Shown here: positions 1-12,901 of the stretch, piece after piece
How positions within the stretch are numbered: position 1 is the first letter of the stretch
How the letters are laid out: every line of letters begins with the position of its first letter
From: Selaginella tamariscina
Lineage: Eukaryota > Streptophyta > Lycopodiopsida > Selaginellales > Selaginellaceae
Length of the DNA stretch: 64,000 bases
Reading direction: 5' to 3'
Assembly: GCA_003024785.1 (NCBI GenBank)
Contig: PUQB01000434.1
Span: 150,827 to 214,826, forward strand
Notes under the pieces: model-generated
What the model was told of the DNA's origin: nothing
The model's input: only the letters and a program-made list of their open reading frames with translations
Database searches by the model: none
Translations under genes and position numbers: made by a program

Positions 1-839
1 GCATGGGGGTAAATACTGTCGGGTGTGTAACATCCGCGGATCTCACAACACGGACGATTGCTACCGGTTGGCTGAACTCCTGAGCAAAAGCCACCACAAG
101 CAGCCACACTGACGGTAGAACGAGGAACCGAAGAGGGGCAGATGGCCGAAGGAGTTACAGCCGCAGGACGGAGGGAGACAACCAACCCCGTAGGAGGTCC
201 CGTTAGGAGACCGGAATCGTAGGTCCCATTCTCGAGAACGGCCACCGTATCGACCCAGGTATGACGACAGAGAGACGACCGGAACGCACTGTGCGGAGGC
301 CCACACCCGCTCTACCGATGTTCATGGGTATCATTGATCAAACCAATGCTAGAAGCGCAAGCAGCCGGCGTCGCCAGACGAGTAACGGCAGATCCCCGCA
401 ACCCAATTCCAAACTCCACACCGCAAGTAAACCAAGTAACGGTGGTACTACCAGAACAGGACGTCGGACAGACATAGTACCATAGGCTCCCTTAGCGAGA
501 AACAAGGGAAACACAAAGGCGGAGAACCAGGGGAGCGCGAAGGGCGAAAAGAGAAGATAGGCAACAAAAACCCCGGTTTTAAAGCAGTGGGTAAGGAAGC
601 AAACGCAAGAACTGACAGTCTGAACCTGTGGAGCCCAGCCGAGGCCAGAATCGCTAAGAAAACTAAGGAGAAGGCGAAACCGCACATTCGTAAGGGGGAG
701 GCCCAGAGGGGTCAGAACAGGAAACGCCGCTGGTTCCCACCGCAATGGGAGAATCGGGTACGACCAGCAGCAAGACCCCCACCAAGAGGCACTGCAACCA
801 CAGTGGACTACGTGAACGACGTACCAACTATCCCGGTTG

Positions 840-1160
840 CATGGCGGGTCACACAATCAGCGAAGTGATTATAGATGGGGGTCAGCAGTCAATGTCATGT
901 CAGCAGAGCTCCACAGGAAATTGCGTATGCCAACTCCGGAGCCCACTCCATTTCAGGTACGCATGGCCAATCAGGCCGAGGTGGCGCCCAATGGCATCTT
1001 GAGGGCAGTAGAGGTCGAGATCCAAACGGTCAAATTTTGGATCAACGTTGTGGTCCTGGATATGCACGCAGGGGGGGATTCGACCTACTCCTCGGTCGAC
1101 CCTGGCTCAGGGGTGCAAAGGTACAGCACGATTGGGAACACCAACAGATACGGTTCCGCA
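840..1160 (+). mobile_element. Retropepsin-like region of element A
   Basis: Aspartic protease region of a plant LTR element. An Asp-Gly-Gly active-site-like turn lies near 870, and a Leu-Gly-Arg-Pro-Trp-Leu segment, common near the end of plant retropepsins, lies near 1090. The matching region of element C is at about 9609-9910 on the minus strand. It is a fossil and not an intact reading frame. Confidence 0.7.
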
Positions 1161-2082
1161 CCAGACGGGCGATAAGGTCCATACCCACAGGCAAAACCCA
1201 GGCCCCCGCACGGAGATTCGGGGCGTTGGAGTATCAGGAGCCCCAGGCGGGGATGGAGCGAGGGCGTAACAACGACCTCCGCAGGCCGACTTCCGGATTG
1301 GGTCGCCAGACAGGAGGCCTCGCATCAGAGGCAGGCCAACGTGAAAAACTAAGGATCGCAGAGCAACCAAAGCCCGAGACTATCCGGCACCGGAACGTTG
1401 GTTCACCAACCACCAGACAAGTCCGGAGGGCTTATGTGGACATACCCAAGCCAACGGCCCCCAATCAAGCGGAGCCACCCAGAGCCGGTATCGACAGGGA
1501 TCGGCAGCCCTTTTCGGTCCTGGTCCCAAGGAGAATATCCACTACCTGGGCCGATCGGAGATCGGCCCGGGAAGTGGGGGGGGAGAAGCTCCGGCGTAGA
1601 CCTCCCGGTGGAAGTAGGACAGAAACCTAGATAGGGGACATGCGGGCCAGTGTGGGGAAGAAGCGGCAGGAAGGGATCAACAGGTAAGACTGTGCAGTTA
1701 GAGCCAGATGGGCCTCACCAGGCGGCAGCAAAACCACCACAGTCTACGTTAACGGACAAGTACGAGACGGCCGATAGTAGCAGCGCTGGTCACCCAGATG
1801 GAGCACAGATTGAGGAATCCCGGGGCAGAACCAGCGAACCATGGGGCGAAGAGATAGGGAGGACGGAGGAGCCGGAAGCAGGATCTCCAAACGCACGTGT
1901 GGCCAGCTCACAGGACCACATGGTCCACGAGGTTGGACCACAGGCGTGAGGCACGCACTACGAAGGCAATGATGGTGGCGGCGCCATCATTGCGTATCCA
2001 GGCGCAGGGATAGACGCGCCAGTCACCTCGGAGGACGCCACAAGGACTGCCACGGCACCTACACTCAGAAAGGAGGTGCACA

Positions 2083-3850
2083 ATGCCACACCTCCATTAC
2101 CATGACCACGGGGTGGACAGAGAGAAATCGGCCAGTGGTGATCAGAGAAATTCGAGTGCTCATCAAGGGCCAAGAACGAGCAGCGGAGCTAGTATGCCCA
2201 GGTACTCCAAGTTCAAGGAATTAATCGGGCAACCCGACGTCCGGCGAGTCAGGAAGCAATTACGATTGGATGAATTCTTCGACCTTCCGTGGGGAGAAGT
2301 AGAGGACCCAGGATTTGATGAGAAGGCCAGACAATTCCTCCAGTCAGCGAATTAGTGGCTAGTCAAACCGGGCGTAGGGGGATACAATTCTGCACGGATG
2401 GGAGTGCCGTCTTCCGCATTATGTTCGATGAACTAGCGATAGTCTTCCGGCTACCAGGGGACGGCCTAGCCCTAGGGGAATGCTCGGACGCGGAGGTTCA
2501 AGCCCGCCACCACAGGAAGTCATGGACTACGAGGCATACAAGCGAAGGAGGAAAGCCGAGTTCGTAACGCTAGTGGCCTTCATGCTCACAGGAAGAACAG
2601 GGAGTCGGATCACCAGCGATTGGCGAACGGTCTTTGCAGGGCGTGGGAAGGAGTCGATAAATTGGGCTGACTGCCTTAAGCAGTACCTGATTCCGGCTCT
2701 AACTAGTGGGATTCACGGAGTTCGAGCCGGCACTGAGCAAAGGCTACCCACGGCTGGCCACATTGCTATTATGACCACGGGCTCGTTCGGCCGAACGGTA
2801 GTAAGAGCACCACCACCACTCCAAATGGGGGAACAGCCAGAACCCCCGGAGTCAACAGAAGAACAGGATTCAACGGAGGGACCGGCGTCTACAGAAGAAC
2901 AGGGCTCAACAGAAGAACAGGGTCAACAGAGGAGCAGGCGAGGGTAGCCTCCTTCCGGACCAGGAATCACCAGGGTATGTACACAGGAACCCATACACGC
3001 GATTCCCCTGGCTATAGGACCCCCACTACCGGAATCCTCGTCAGACGCAATCGAGCAATCTACCGGCCCAGCCAGGGAGGGAAGAAGGACAAGCCCGAGG
3101 ACGAGTACGAGAGTAACTACCAACACTTCCAGGCCAACGGACGATGGACCTCCACGGTCTATACCAGGCTCGGGGGTCTTCGACCAGCTAGACGAAGCCA
3201 TGGCGATATATGACGGCCTCGACCTCCCAGCGGTGGCGAGGGAACACGACGACATAGTGACAGAACTCACGGAGCGGCGGCAGGGAGCCCGGGAAGTCGC
3301 CCAAAGGGCTAAGGAGCTACTGAGTGAAGGGGCCGATGTGTATGATGACAATGAAGAGAACGAAGGACGCCTGGGAAAGCTGGAGCGAAAGGAGAGCGGA
3401 CTTCCAGTGGTTGTACAGTGAGTGCGAAACTCTCCTAGGGCTACTCAACGATGACCAGCACGCCCGCAGCCGGGTCATAGCCGGAAGGGAACAACAGATA
3501 CAGGAATGCAAAGCTCGGTTAGAACGAAGGTGTGGGGAGCTCGCTGAGGCACAAGCAAACTGACGGCGGTCAGAAGGGAATTACTGACAAAGACTCAACT
3601 CTCCAAAACCATTACCACACCTACAGCCAGCAACCGGGACCCCTACTCAGGAAGCCAGAAGCGAGCGCCACCAGGCCAGCCGGCCCGGGACAGGACTCGG
3701 CCCACCATCAGGGAGCTAGAGGTACACACCCAGCTACAGGCCCAACTCCTCGCGGCAAAGGAACAAGAATTACAATACTCCGGAAAAGGATGCAGGACCT
3801 GGAGGATCAGCTCCAGCAGGCCCGGAGCAACAGACAGGGTCTGAGGCAAA
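2083..3850 (+). mobile_element. Unidentified 3' ORF region of element A
   Basis: Region where pol would normally lie. The first part (about 2083-2950) codes a basic, mixed alpha/beta-looking sequence with recognisable stretches such as LRLDEFFDLPWGE and WADCLKQYLIPALTSGIHG, followed by Glu/Ser/Thr repeats built on TEEQ. The second part (about 3180-3850) is rich in Glu, Arg, Gln and Ala with heptad-like spacing, suggesting coiled coil. I do not recognise either as reverse transcriptase, integrase, envelope or a known plant domain. The same two parts in the same order occur at 8657-6850 in element C, so they belong to the family. Broken. Confidence 0.6.
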
Positions 3851-4106
3851 GCTCCGAAGGGTGATCGCGCTTCGAGAGGCGACCATCACCACATTAAAGA
3901 CCACGCTAGCAAGATCGCCATGTACCGGGAGCTCCAAGGGCAGATAACTAGGGCACATGGCCCGAGGACGTGCCAACGAATAAGTCCGGGCATCTGGTTG
4001 ATGGTGGCCCATCATCGCGGCCACCAGCAAGACGCCCACCGACACGGACGAGCGACTGATGAAGCGCCGGATAAGGGAGTACTTCAGGTAGACTGATGGC
4101 GATCGG

Positions 4107-4673
4107 TGTCAAGCGGCAGTGTAACCAAGCGAAGATCCGATTGTCCGAACCAACTACCCAGGTACGAAGGACAACATGCGTGGGGAGGCACATAAATGTG
4201 ACAGGCAGGACTCTGTCACCAGGTGGCAACTAGTGGGAGAGCGCCACCTGTAGCTAGGGACTAGCGGTAGGTACCCACTATATAAGCCGGAAGGCTGGTA
4301 GTGGGTCGGGGTCTTTTTGGGGAGTCAAGTCTGCGTCTTATATAACTTGCTCCACTGTTGCAGGTAGTTGTACTCAAACATGCAATATATATTTATTTTC
4401 CTTCTATTCACCTCACAAACGGCGTTTCCTGCTTGCCCGACTCCTAGGCACAGCAATCCTCTCTGCCCAGTCATCTCAGTAGAACTCCTCCTTACCTGTA
4501 AACGGATCCTCGCGGCGTCTAGGTAAAGGCCAACCAATACCTTCCATCACTCCTGAGGTAAGGTCCGGCTTGCCGGCCGAACCCCCAGGGTTGGACGCTC
4601 TCAACAACGTCCTGGCGACCACTGCAGCTTCCTGAGAAGCACCACATCTGGCTTGCGGAGTCCCTAACGACCA
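4107..4673 (+). repeat. 3' LTR of element A
   Basis: About 567 bp, beginning TGTCAAGCGGC and ending ACGACCA, so TG...CA termini. It matches, in reverse orientation, the LTRs at 5123-5691, 5984-6560 and 12902-13462. A TATA-box-like TATATAAG lies at 4279-4286 before a GGTCGGGGTC stretch, a plausible start region for element transcription. No target-site duplication can be checked because the 5' end lies outside the window. Confidence 0.85.
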
Positions 4674-5122
4674 ACACTTCCATCACGCTACATCCGATTG
4701 TAGTGTATGTCGAGTTATTGTAACATATCTCAGCCATATCTAAGTGTTCAGCCCAATCAAGTTGATCACCTTGAACATAGCATCAGAGATAATCCTTGAC
4801 TTGTCGGTTCACCCTCTCCGTTTGATCATCAGTTTGCGGATGGTAGGCTGTACTGAACTTCAGCATCGTATGAAACTGCTTAAACAATGTTTCTCAAAAC
4901 TTACCCGTAAATCGAGGATCCCGATTTGAGATCATTTTTCCGATAGCCCGCGCACTCTTATGACTTTGTGAAAGAACAAATTTGCTACTTGAATGCATTC
5001 ACTGTCTCTACAGTTGATCCATGATAAAATCCAAAGTAACACTTTGAAATGGCCACTCTGAAATTGGTAGACACTGTAACTTCCTAGCTCACTTTTGCAA
5101 TCGGCTCTTTACTTGTTGACAT
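4674..5122 (-). mobile_element. Ty3/gypsy integrase fragment (host element E)
   Basis: A 449-bp piece between two LTRs. On the minus strand it codes stretches typical of Ty3/gypsy integrase, including a segment like STAYHPQTD followed by QTERVNRQ, and further downstream AEICYNNSTY, corresponding to the C-terminal half of the catalytic core. It is less GC-rich than elements A and C and is a different, older element into which they appear to have inserted. The gag/primer-site end at 13588-14062 has the same orientation and may be the other end of the same element. Broken fragment. Confidence 0.75.
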
Positions 5123-5983
5123 GTGGTCGTCGGGGACTCCGCAAGCCAGATGTGGTGCTTCTCAGGAAGCCTCAGTGGTCGCCAGGACACTGTGGAGAGC
5201 GTCCAACTCCGGGGGTCCGAACGACAAGCCGACCTTACCTCGAAGTACTGGAAGGTGTTGGATGTCCTCTACCCGGACGCCACGAGGGTCCGTGTACAGG
5301 GTAGGGGAGTTCCACTATGGTGGTTTGGTAGAGAGCGTTGCTCAGCCTAGGAGTGAGACAAGCGGGGAATCCCCGCTTGTAAGGGGAATAAAAGGAGTAT
5401 GGATATATTATATTGCCTGTCTGAGTACAAACTATTTCCGACAGAGGAGCAAGATACAAGACGCAGACTTGACTCCAAAAAGATCTCGACTCACTACCAG
5501 CCTTCCTGCTTATATAGTGGGTTACCTAGCACTAGACCCAGGTACAGGTGGCACCTTCCTACTGGTTTGCCACCTTGTGACACAGTCCTATCGGTCTCAT
5601 TTATGCGCCTCTCTCATGCGTGATGTCCTACATACCCTGGGTAGTTGGTCCGGATGATCGGATCTACGCCTGGTTACGCCGCTACCTGACATTTGTCGCC
5701 ATCAGTTTGTACCTACAGTACCTTCCTTACCAGCGCTTCGTCCCATTGCTTGTCCGTGCCGGCTGGCCGTTTGACGGTGTCTGACCACCGTCAACTAGAT
5801 GCCCGGACTTATTTGTTGGCACGTCCTTGGGCCATGTGCTTTAGACATCCACCCCTTGGAGCTCCCGGTACATGGCGATTTTGTTCTCCGTTGCGGCTAG
5901 CGTGGTCTTCAATGTGGTGATGGTCGCCTCCCGTAGCACGATCAGCCTCCGGAGCTTTGCCTCGGACCCTGCTTATTGCTTCC
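5123..5983 (-). mobile_element. LTR B plus 292-bp internal stub
   Basis: A minus-oriented LTR of the A/C family occupies 5123-5691 (TGGTCGTC at the left, CTGACA at the right in plus orientation). It is followed by 292 bp of the 3' internal region next to the polypurine tract side (5692-5983), matching 6561-6850. At 5984 a second LTR of the same family begins directly. The arrangement is LTR-internal stub-LTR, as produced by LTR recombination or by nested insertion. Fossil copy. Confidence 0.8.
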
Positions 5984-7381
5984 TGGTCATCGGGGACTTC
6001 GCAGACCAGATGTGGTGCTTCTCAGGAAGCTGCAATGGTCGCCAGGATGCTATTGAGAGCGTCGTCCAACTCCGGGTGTCCGGTCCGGCAAGCCGGACCT
6101 TAACCTAGGAGTAAGGGAAGGTATTGGATGGCCTCTACCCAGACGCCGCAAGGGCCCGTGTACAGGTAAGGGGAGTTCTACTGCAGTGCCTTGGCAAGGA
6201 GTGTTGCTAGGCCCAGGAGTAAGGCAAGCAGGGAACGCTCGCTTGTAACGGGAACATAAGGAAAATGGATATATATATATATTGACTGTCCGAGTACAAA
6301 CTATCTCCGACAGAGGAGCAATATATAAGACGCAGACTTGACTCCTAAAGACCCCGACCCACTACCAACCTTCCTACTTATATAGTGGGTTACTTAACGC
6401 TAGGCCCTAGGTATAGGTGGCGCCTTCCTATTGGTCTGTCACCTGGTGACAGAGTCCAGCCTGTCACATTTATGTGCCTCCCCCACGCGTGCTGTCCTTC
6501 GTACCCTAAGTAGTTGGTCCGGAAGATCGGATCTACACCTGGTTACGCCGCCGCCTGACATCGGTCGCTATTAGTTTGTACCTAGAGTACCTCCCTTATC
6601 CGGCGCTTCGTCCCATTCACTCGTCTGCACTAGCTGGCATCCTCACTCACCGGCTGGCCATTTGACGGTGTCTGACCACCGTCAACCAGATGCTCGAACT
6701 TATTTGTTGGCACATCCTCGGGCCATGTGCTCTAGACATCTGCCCCTTGGAGCTCCCGGTACATGGCAATTTCGTTCTTTGTTGCAGCTAGCATGGTCTT
6801 TAGTGTGGTGATGGTCGCTTCTCGTAGCGTGATCACCCTCCAGAGCCTTGCCTCATACCCTTCCTGTTGCTCCCGAGCCTGCTTGAGCTGATCCTCTAGG
6901 TCCTGCATCCGTTCTCGGAAGTATTGTAGCTCTTGTTCCCTTTCCGCAAGGAGCTAGGCTAGTTGGCGGCCTTGCCCCCTTTGCTCGAAAATGGTGATTT
7001 GCGGTGTGTCCGGTTCCCTGGCTAGGCCATGCTCATGTCCCGTGCTTGATGGCCTTGCATCGCTCGCCTCTAACTTCCTGAGTAGGGGTCTCGGTTGGCT
7101 GGTTGTAGGTGTGGTAATGGCCTTTGAGAGTTGAGTCGTCGCCAGTAACTCCCTTCTGACCGCCGTCAGTTCTGCTTGTGCTTTCGCGAGCTCCCTACAC
7201 TTTCGTTCTAACCGGGATTTGCGTTCCTGTATCTGTTGTTCCTTTCCTGCTATGACCTGGCTACGGCCGTGTTGGTCGTCATTGAGTAGCCCTAGGAGAG
7301 TTTCGCACTCATTGTATATCTTTCAAAATTCTGCTCTCCTCTCACTCCAGCTTTCCTAGGCGTCCTTCGTTCTCTTCATTG

Positions 7382-8657
7382 TCAACATACACAGTCGACC
7401 CCTTCACTTAGTAGCTCCTTAGCCCATTGGGCAACTTCCTGGGCTCCCTGCCACCGCTCCGTGAGTTCTGTCACTATGTCATCGTGTTCTTTCACCACCG
7501 CTGGGAGATTGAGGTTGTCATATACCAGCATGGCTTCTTCTAGCTGGTCAAGGGCTCCCGTGAGCTCGGTATAGACCATGGAGGTCCATCGTCCATTGGC
7601 CTGGAAATGTTGGTAGTTACCCTTGCACTCGTCCTCGGGTTTGTCCTTCTCTCCAGCTGGGTCCGGTGGATTGCTCGATTGTGTCTTCCGGGGATCCTGG
7701 TAGTGGGGATCTTACGGCTAGGGGAATCGCGTGTATGGGTTTCGGCGTTCTATACCCTAGTGATTCCTGGTCCGGAAAGGGGCTACCTCCGCCGGTTCCT
7801 CTGTTGACACTTGTTCCTTTGTTGACTCCTATTCCTCTGTAGACGCCGGTTCCTCCGTTGAATCCTGTTCCTCTGCAGACTCCAGGGGTTCTAGCTATTC
7901 CTTCATTTGGAGTGGTGGTGGTGCTCTCACTATCGTTCGACCGAACGAGCCTGTGGTCATAATAGCAATATGGCCGGCCGTGGGAAGCCTTTGCTCAGTG
8001 CCGGTTAGAACTCCATGGATTCCACTAGTTAGAGTTGGCACCAGGTACTGCTTAAGGCAGCCGGCCCAATTTACCGCAACTTCTTCCCACACCATGCAAA
8101 GACCGTTCGCCAGTCCCCTAGCAATCCGAGTCCCTGTTCTTCTCGTAAGCAAGAAGGCCACCAGCGTTACGAACTCGGCTGCTTCCTCCTTTGCTTGTAT
8201 GCCTCGTAGTCCATGAGTTCATGTGGTGGCGGCCCGTTGAACTTCTGTGTCCGAGCATTTCCCTAGGGCTAGGCCGTCCCCTGGTAGTCGGAAGACTATC
8301 GCTAACTCGTCGAACATAATGTGGAAGACTACACTCCCATCTATGCAGAATTGTATCCCCCTATGCCCGGTTTGACTAGCTACTAGTTTTGCTGATTGGA
8401 GGAATTGTCTGGCCTTCTCAGCGAATCCTAGGTCCTTCACTTCTCCCCACGGAAGGTCGAAGAATTCGTCCAATCGCAATTGCCTCCTGACTCGTCGGAC
8501 GTCGGGTTGCCTGATTAATTCCTTGAACTTGGAGTGCCTGGGCAACACCAACTCCACTGATCATTCCTGGCCCTTGATGAGCACGCGAATTTCTCTGATT
8601 ACCACCGGTCGATTCCTCTCTGTCCACCCCGTGGTCATGGTAGTGGAAGTGTGGCAT
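7382..8657 (-). mobile_element. Unidentified ORF and coiled-coil region of element C
   Basis: Minus-strand counterpart of 2083-3850. It has the same recognisable stretches (LRLDEFFDLPWGE, WAGCLKQYLVPTLTSGIHG) and, nearer the 3' LTR, a Glu/Arg/Ala-rich helix-forming region with LAVVKEHDDIVTEL-like text. Conservation of these stretches in two diverged copies suggests that the region coded for protein when the family was active. Function unknown. Fossil. Confidence 0.6.
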
Positions 8658-9608
8658 TGTATACCTCCTTCCTGAATATAGGTGTCATGGCAGTCCTTGT
8701 GGCGTCCTCTGAGGTGACTGGCACGTCTATCCCTATGCCTAGATATGCAATGATGGCGCCGCCCGACCATCATTGCCTTCGTAGTGCGCACCTCACACAT
8801 GCGGTCCAACCTCATGGCCACATGTGCGTTTGGAGATCCTACTTCCGACTGCTCCGTCTTTCTTGTTGCATCACCCGTGGTTAGATTGCTCTGCCCCGAG
8901 ATTCCTTAGTCTGTGCTCCATCTGGGTGACCAGCGCGGCCACTATCTGCCGCCCGTCATGGTACTTGTTCGTTACAGTTGACTGTGGTGGTTTCGATGCT
9001 ACCTAGTGGGGCCCATCCTGGCTCTAACTGCACAGTCTTACCTGTTGATTCCTTCCTGCCGATTCTTCCCCATACTGGCCCCGTGTGTCCCCCATCTGGG
9101 GTCTCGTGTCCTACTTCTACCAGGGAAGGTCTATGCCAGAGCTTCTCCCCCCCCCATTTCTTAGGCGTCGGCCGTGGTAGTGGGTACTTCCCGTTGGGGC
9201 CCGAACCGGAAAAGGGTGTCCGATACCTACTAGTATCAGCTTTGGGGCGGCTCCGCTTGATTGGAGCGGCCGTCCGACTTGGGTATGCTCACATGGACCC
9301 TCCGGAATCATCCTGGTGGCTGGTGAACCCATGTTCCTATGCTGGATAGTTTCGGGCTTTGGTTCCTCCCCCTGCGATCCTTAGTTTGTTCATGTTGGGT
9401 GGCCTCTGATGATAGGCCTCTTGCCTGGTGCAACAAAATCCCGGGGGTCGCTATTGTGCCCTCGTTCCATCCTCCGCGCCTGGTGGGCTCCTGATATTCC
9501 AACGCCCCAAATCCTCACGCGGGGCCTAGGTTTGGCCCGTGGGTACGGACCTTATCGCCTGTCTGGTTCGGAATCGTATATGTTGGTGCTCCCAGTCATG
9601 CTGTACCT

Positions 9609-11576
9609 TTACACTCTTGAGCTAGGGTCGACCGAGGAGTAGGTCGAATCCCCCCTGGCGTGCATATCCAAGACTACAACGTTGATCCAAAATTTGAACG
9701 TTTGGATCTTGACCTCTACTGCCCTCAAGATGCCCTTGGGTGCCACCTCGGCCTGATTTGCCATGCGTACCTGAAACGGAGTGGGCTTCGGAGTTGGCAT
9801 ACGCAACTTCCTCTGGAGCTCTGCTGACATGACATTGACTGCCGACCCCCTCTATAATCACCTCGCTGACTGTGTGACCCTCCATGCGAACCGGGATGTT
9901 GGTACGTCATTTACGTAGTCCACTGTGGTTGCAGTGCCTCTAGGTGGGGCCTAGCTACTGGTCGTGCCCGATTCCCCCATCGTGTGGTGGGAACCAACGT
10001 CGTTTCTTGTTCTTACGTCGTCTGAACCCCCCCCCTTTCTGAATGTGTGGTTTCGCCGTCTCCTTACCTTTCTTAGTGATTCTTGGCCTGGCTGGGCTCC
10101 ACGGGTCCCGAGACGGTCAATCCTTGCGTTGCTTCTTTACCCACTGCTTTAATACCAAGGTTTTGCTGCCTGTCTCCTCTTTTCGCGCCTTCGCCCTCCC
10201 CTGGTTCTCCGCCCTTGCAGTCCCCCTGTTTCATCCACTAAGGGAGCCTGTGGTACTATGTTCATCCTGCCATCCTGCTCTGGCAATACCACCGTTACCT
10301 GGTTTACTTGCAGTACGGGGGTTGGAGTTGGGTTAGCGGGGATCTGCCTGTTACTTGCCCTGGCAATGTCGGCTGCTTGCGCCTCTAGCATTGGTTTGAT
10401 TAATAATACCCATGAACACCAATAGAGTGGTGTGGGCCTCCGCATAGTGCGCACAACACCTCCTTGCGTTCCGGTCACCTCTCTCTGTCGCCATACCTGG
10501 GTTGATACAAGGGCCGCTCACAGGAATGGGACCTATGATTCCGGTCTCCCGAACGGGACCTCCTACGGGGTTGGTTATCTCCCTCCGTCTTGCGGCCGTA
10601 ACTCCTTCGGCACCTGCACCCCCTTCGGTCCCCCGTTCTACCATCAGTGCGGCTGCTTGTGGTAGCCTTTTGCTCAGGAGTTCGGCCAACCGGTAGCAAT
10701 CGTCCATGTTGTGAGACCCGCAGATGTTACATACCCGATAGTACTTGTCCCTTCGTGCGGTGTATCCCATTTGAGCCAGTGTCGTGGGTAAGTCCTCCTT
10801 TGTGTGGCCCTCGTTGGGTTTCCCCCCGCTGTAGCTACCTATGTCCCTTGGTAGATGACCGTTTCTCCCTTCTGGCCAGGCCTTGGAGCATCAGAGAGGT
10901 TTTACTCATCCGATGTGGTGTCGTTCGCCTCTTCTGCGTCCGATTTGTCATGCGCCTTCCTTTCTTGGCGTCTTTCAGCTTCGCTTCTCAGCCTTCTTGG
11001 CGTACTGGAGTAACTTGTCGAACGTCCGGTCGTCATCTAAGCCAATCCACTTGCGGATCTCGGCCACAGTCCCTTTGGTACCACATTTTCTTGGTCAGTC
11101 GATGGGCGTCTCTTAGCCGGGCCATATACCCCAGCATGCGAACCGTGTATTCGTCGACCTACCTCCCACTTTCTGTTTCAAGCTCGTTAGCTTGTGGATC
11201 ACCTCCTCTTCACTCTTTTCCTCCTAAGGTATCTAGAAAGCCCTTCGTGTGATTTCCCAGCGGGCTCCTTCGTTTGCTCATGGAATCGCATCCACCAGGC
11301 ATGTGCCTTCTTGTCCAGAGTGCATGCGAAGGCACTCAACTTCTTATGATTGTTTGTTACACTCCAAAGTTCGCACACCTGTTCAAACTGTGTACATGTT
11401 GGTCTGTGTCTTCCCCCCTCGCTCCACGGAACGCAGGTAAGGGCACTGTTACGGTGCTCTCCTGCATTCGATTGAGCGTGCAGGCTAATAAGGTAACCAG
11501 GTCGGTTCCCATGGCATCCCGTTGTGCTGGGAAGTGTTCCGATCCAGACCCCCACTTCGGACGTGGTGTAGTCCAC
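9609..11576 (-). mobile_element. Gag and protease region of element C
   Basis: On the minus strand, 11576-11199 codes a retrotransposon-gag-like stretch (short Trp-containing segment AHAWWMRFHEQ). About 10770-10640 has a compact Cys/His cluster (CNICGSHNMDDC) of zinc-knuckle type. 9910-9609 is the retropepsin-like part, with LRKLRMPTP-like text shared with element A. Fossil and broken in several places. Confidence 0.7.
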
Positions 11577-12859
11577 ATCCCGGTATCATGCGGGTACCTT
11601 TCTCCTTCCTCGCGGCCCTACCCTCCCATTGAGGGTGGGTGACGAGGACGGGCTCCTCCCGACTGTCCCTCGGGGCCCCCCGCAGGACCAACCTAACGGT
11701 TGGTGGTGCAGCTTACCTTGGCTAGACGGTATTCCCTCCTCCAACAAGTAGTTTGTAGGATCGTGCGCGGAATCTCCCCGCGACATCTAAACAGTCATCA
11801 TCGATGGGGCGATTCCTCCTCGCCCCGAGATGTATCCCCCTGTCTGGTGATGGTTGCGGCTCTACAGTGTGCCCTGGCGGATTTCCCTCGCGGGGCCGAT
11901 GCGATACTAGTCGCTCGAGCGAATCTCTCCTGCCCTTGGACGAATTCCTCTCGTCCCTTTTCCAAAGTGGCCACAGTGCGGCCCTTCTTTTTGGTGCCCT
12001 CCTCCAGTCTGTCAGCTTGTACATCCAGTCGCCTCGCGCAGGTGGTCGTCCCATGTGTACCCAGCCTTCCGAAGCCTTGGGTTCTCATCCTGGTAACCCC
12101 TGGCCTGCGCATCGTCCGATCGACTGAACTTGGTGCAGAGGTTGCCTTGTTGGCAATCGATGCCCCTCCCTACGGGGCCTTCCGAATGAGGCTCTTCCGC
12201 CCCTCTTTTCGGGCAGACACGGGCCCCCCGCGTCACCCTAGTGGGTGACGACGGCCCTGGGTTTCCTACCTTACGTCCATCGTGGGCTGGTCACGCTGGA
12301 CTTCCAGCTCACGTCCCCCGTCGCTATCCGTGTTGCTTTCGCCCCCTCGAGATTCTGCCTCGCCGCAGGCCTGCCCTTTCCTGGGGTTGTTTGTGCGAGG
12401 TTTCCTCCTTCGGGGGTACTCGTCAAACACTGGTTCTGTTCTTTGGTGTGGGGCTCTTCGTGGCCGTCACTTTCACCTACGTCAAGAGGTGGAGGGCTTT
12501 CGTCGTCTTGCCATCCATCCCACTCTGCATCATAGGTTACTGTCGGGTGAAGTCGCCCGTCCAAGTGTTGTTCATACCCGCATGCTGCCGTGCTTGGACT
12601 ATCATCCGAATGTGTTGCGGTTCCTTATATCCTTCTTTGTCATTGGCACGTGTGACCGCCTCTGCCGCTGGTGTGCCGAGTTTATCGCTGCTCAGAGATT
12701 CGACCATGCAGCATTTCCGTCTTTCCCTCGGGTAGGTGAGGCAGGGGCCGATTGTGACAACCGAGGTGCCTCACCGCCTGTTGCTTGTCAATCTCTATTT
12801 GTTCGAATGAGTTAATCACGGCTCTTCTTCGGGCCGCCACTCTACTTGCTACAGTGAAC

Positions 12860-12901
12860 TCCATCTGTGTGTACTATTTATCCCTCCGTGGTCGCCACAA
12901 A
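12860..12901 (-). other. Candidate primer-binding site of element C
   Basis: Immediately inside the 5' LTR, the minus strand reads TTTGTGGCGACCACGG. The TGGCGAC part has the TGG expected opposite a tRNA CCA end, three bases from the LTR. I cannot assign the primer tRNA with confidence. It is not the initiator-Met type seen at 13843-13855. Confidence 0.35.

Larger units (their letters stand above)
1..4673 (+). mobile_element. Fossil LTR retrotransposon A, 5' end outside window
   Basis: Plus-strand LTR element entering from the left edge and ending with a 3' LTR at 4107-4673. In order it shows a gag-end region with a short Cys/His cluster (about 20-65), a basic/proline-rich stretch, a retropepsin-like region (about 840-1160), a spacer, an unidentified ORF region (about 2080-2950) and a coiled-coil-like region (about 3180-3850). 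I see no reverse transcriptase, RNase H or integrase between the protease and the LTR, so it looks non-autonomous. The same order recurs on the opposite strand at 6561-12901. The copy is broken, with many breaks, and GC-rich compared with the host DNA beyond 16 kb. Family: gag and protease type suggest a Ty3-like lineage, but without reverse transcriptase this is inference. Confidence 0.85.
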
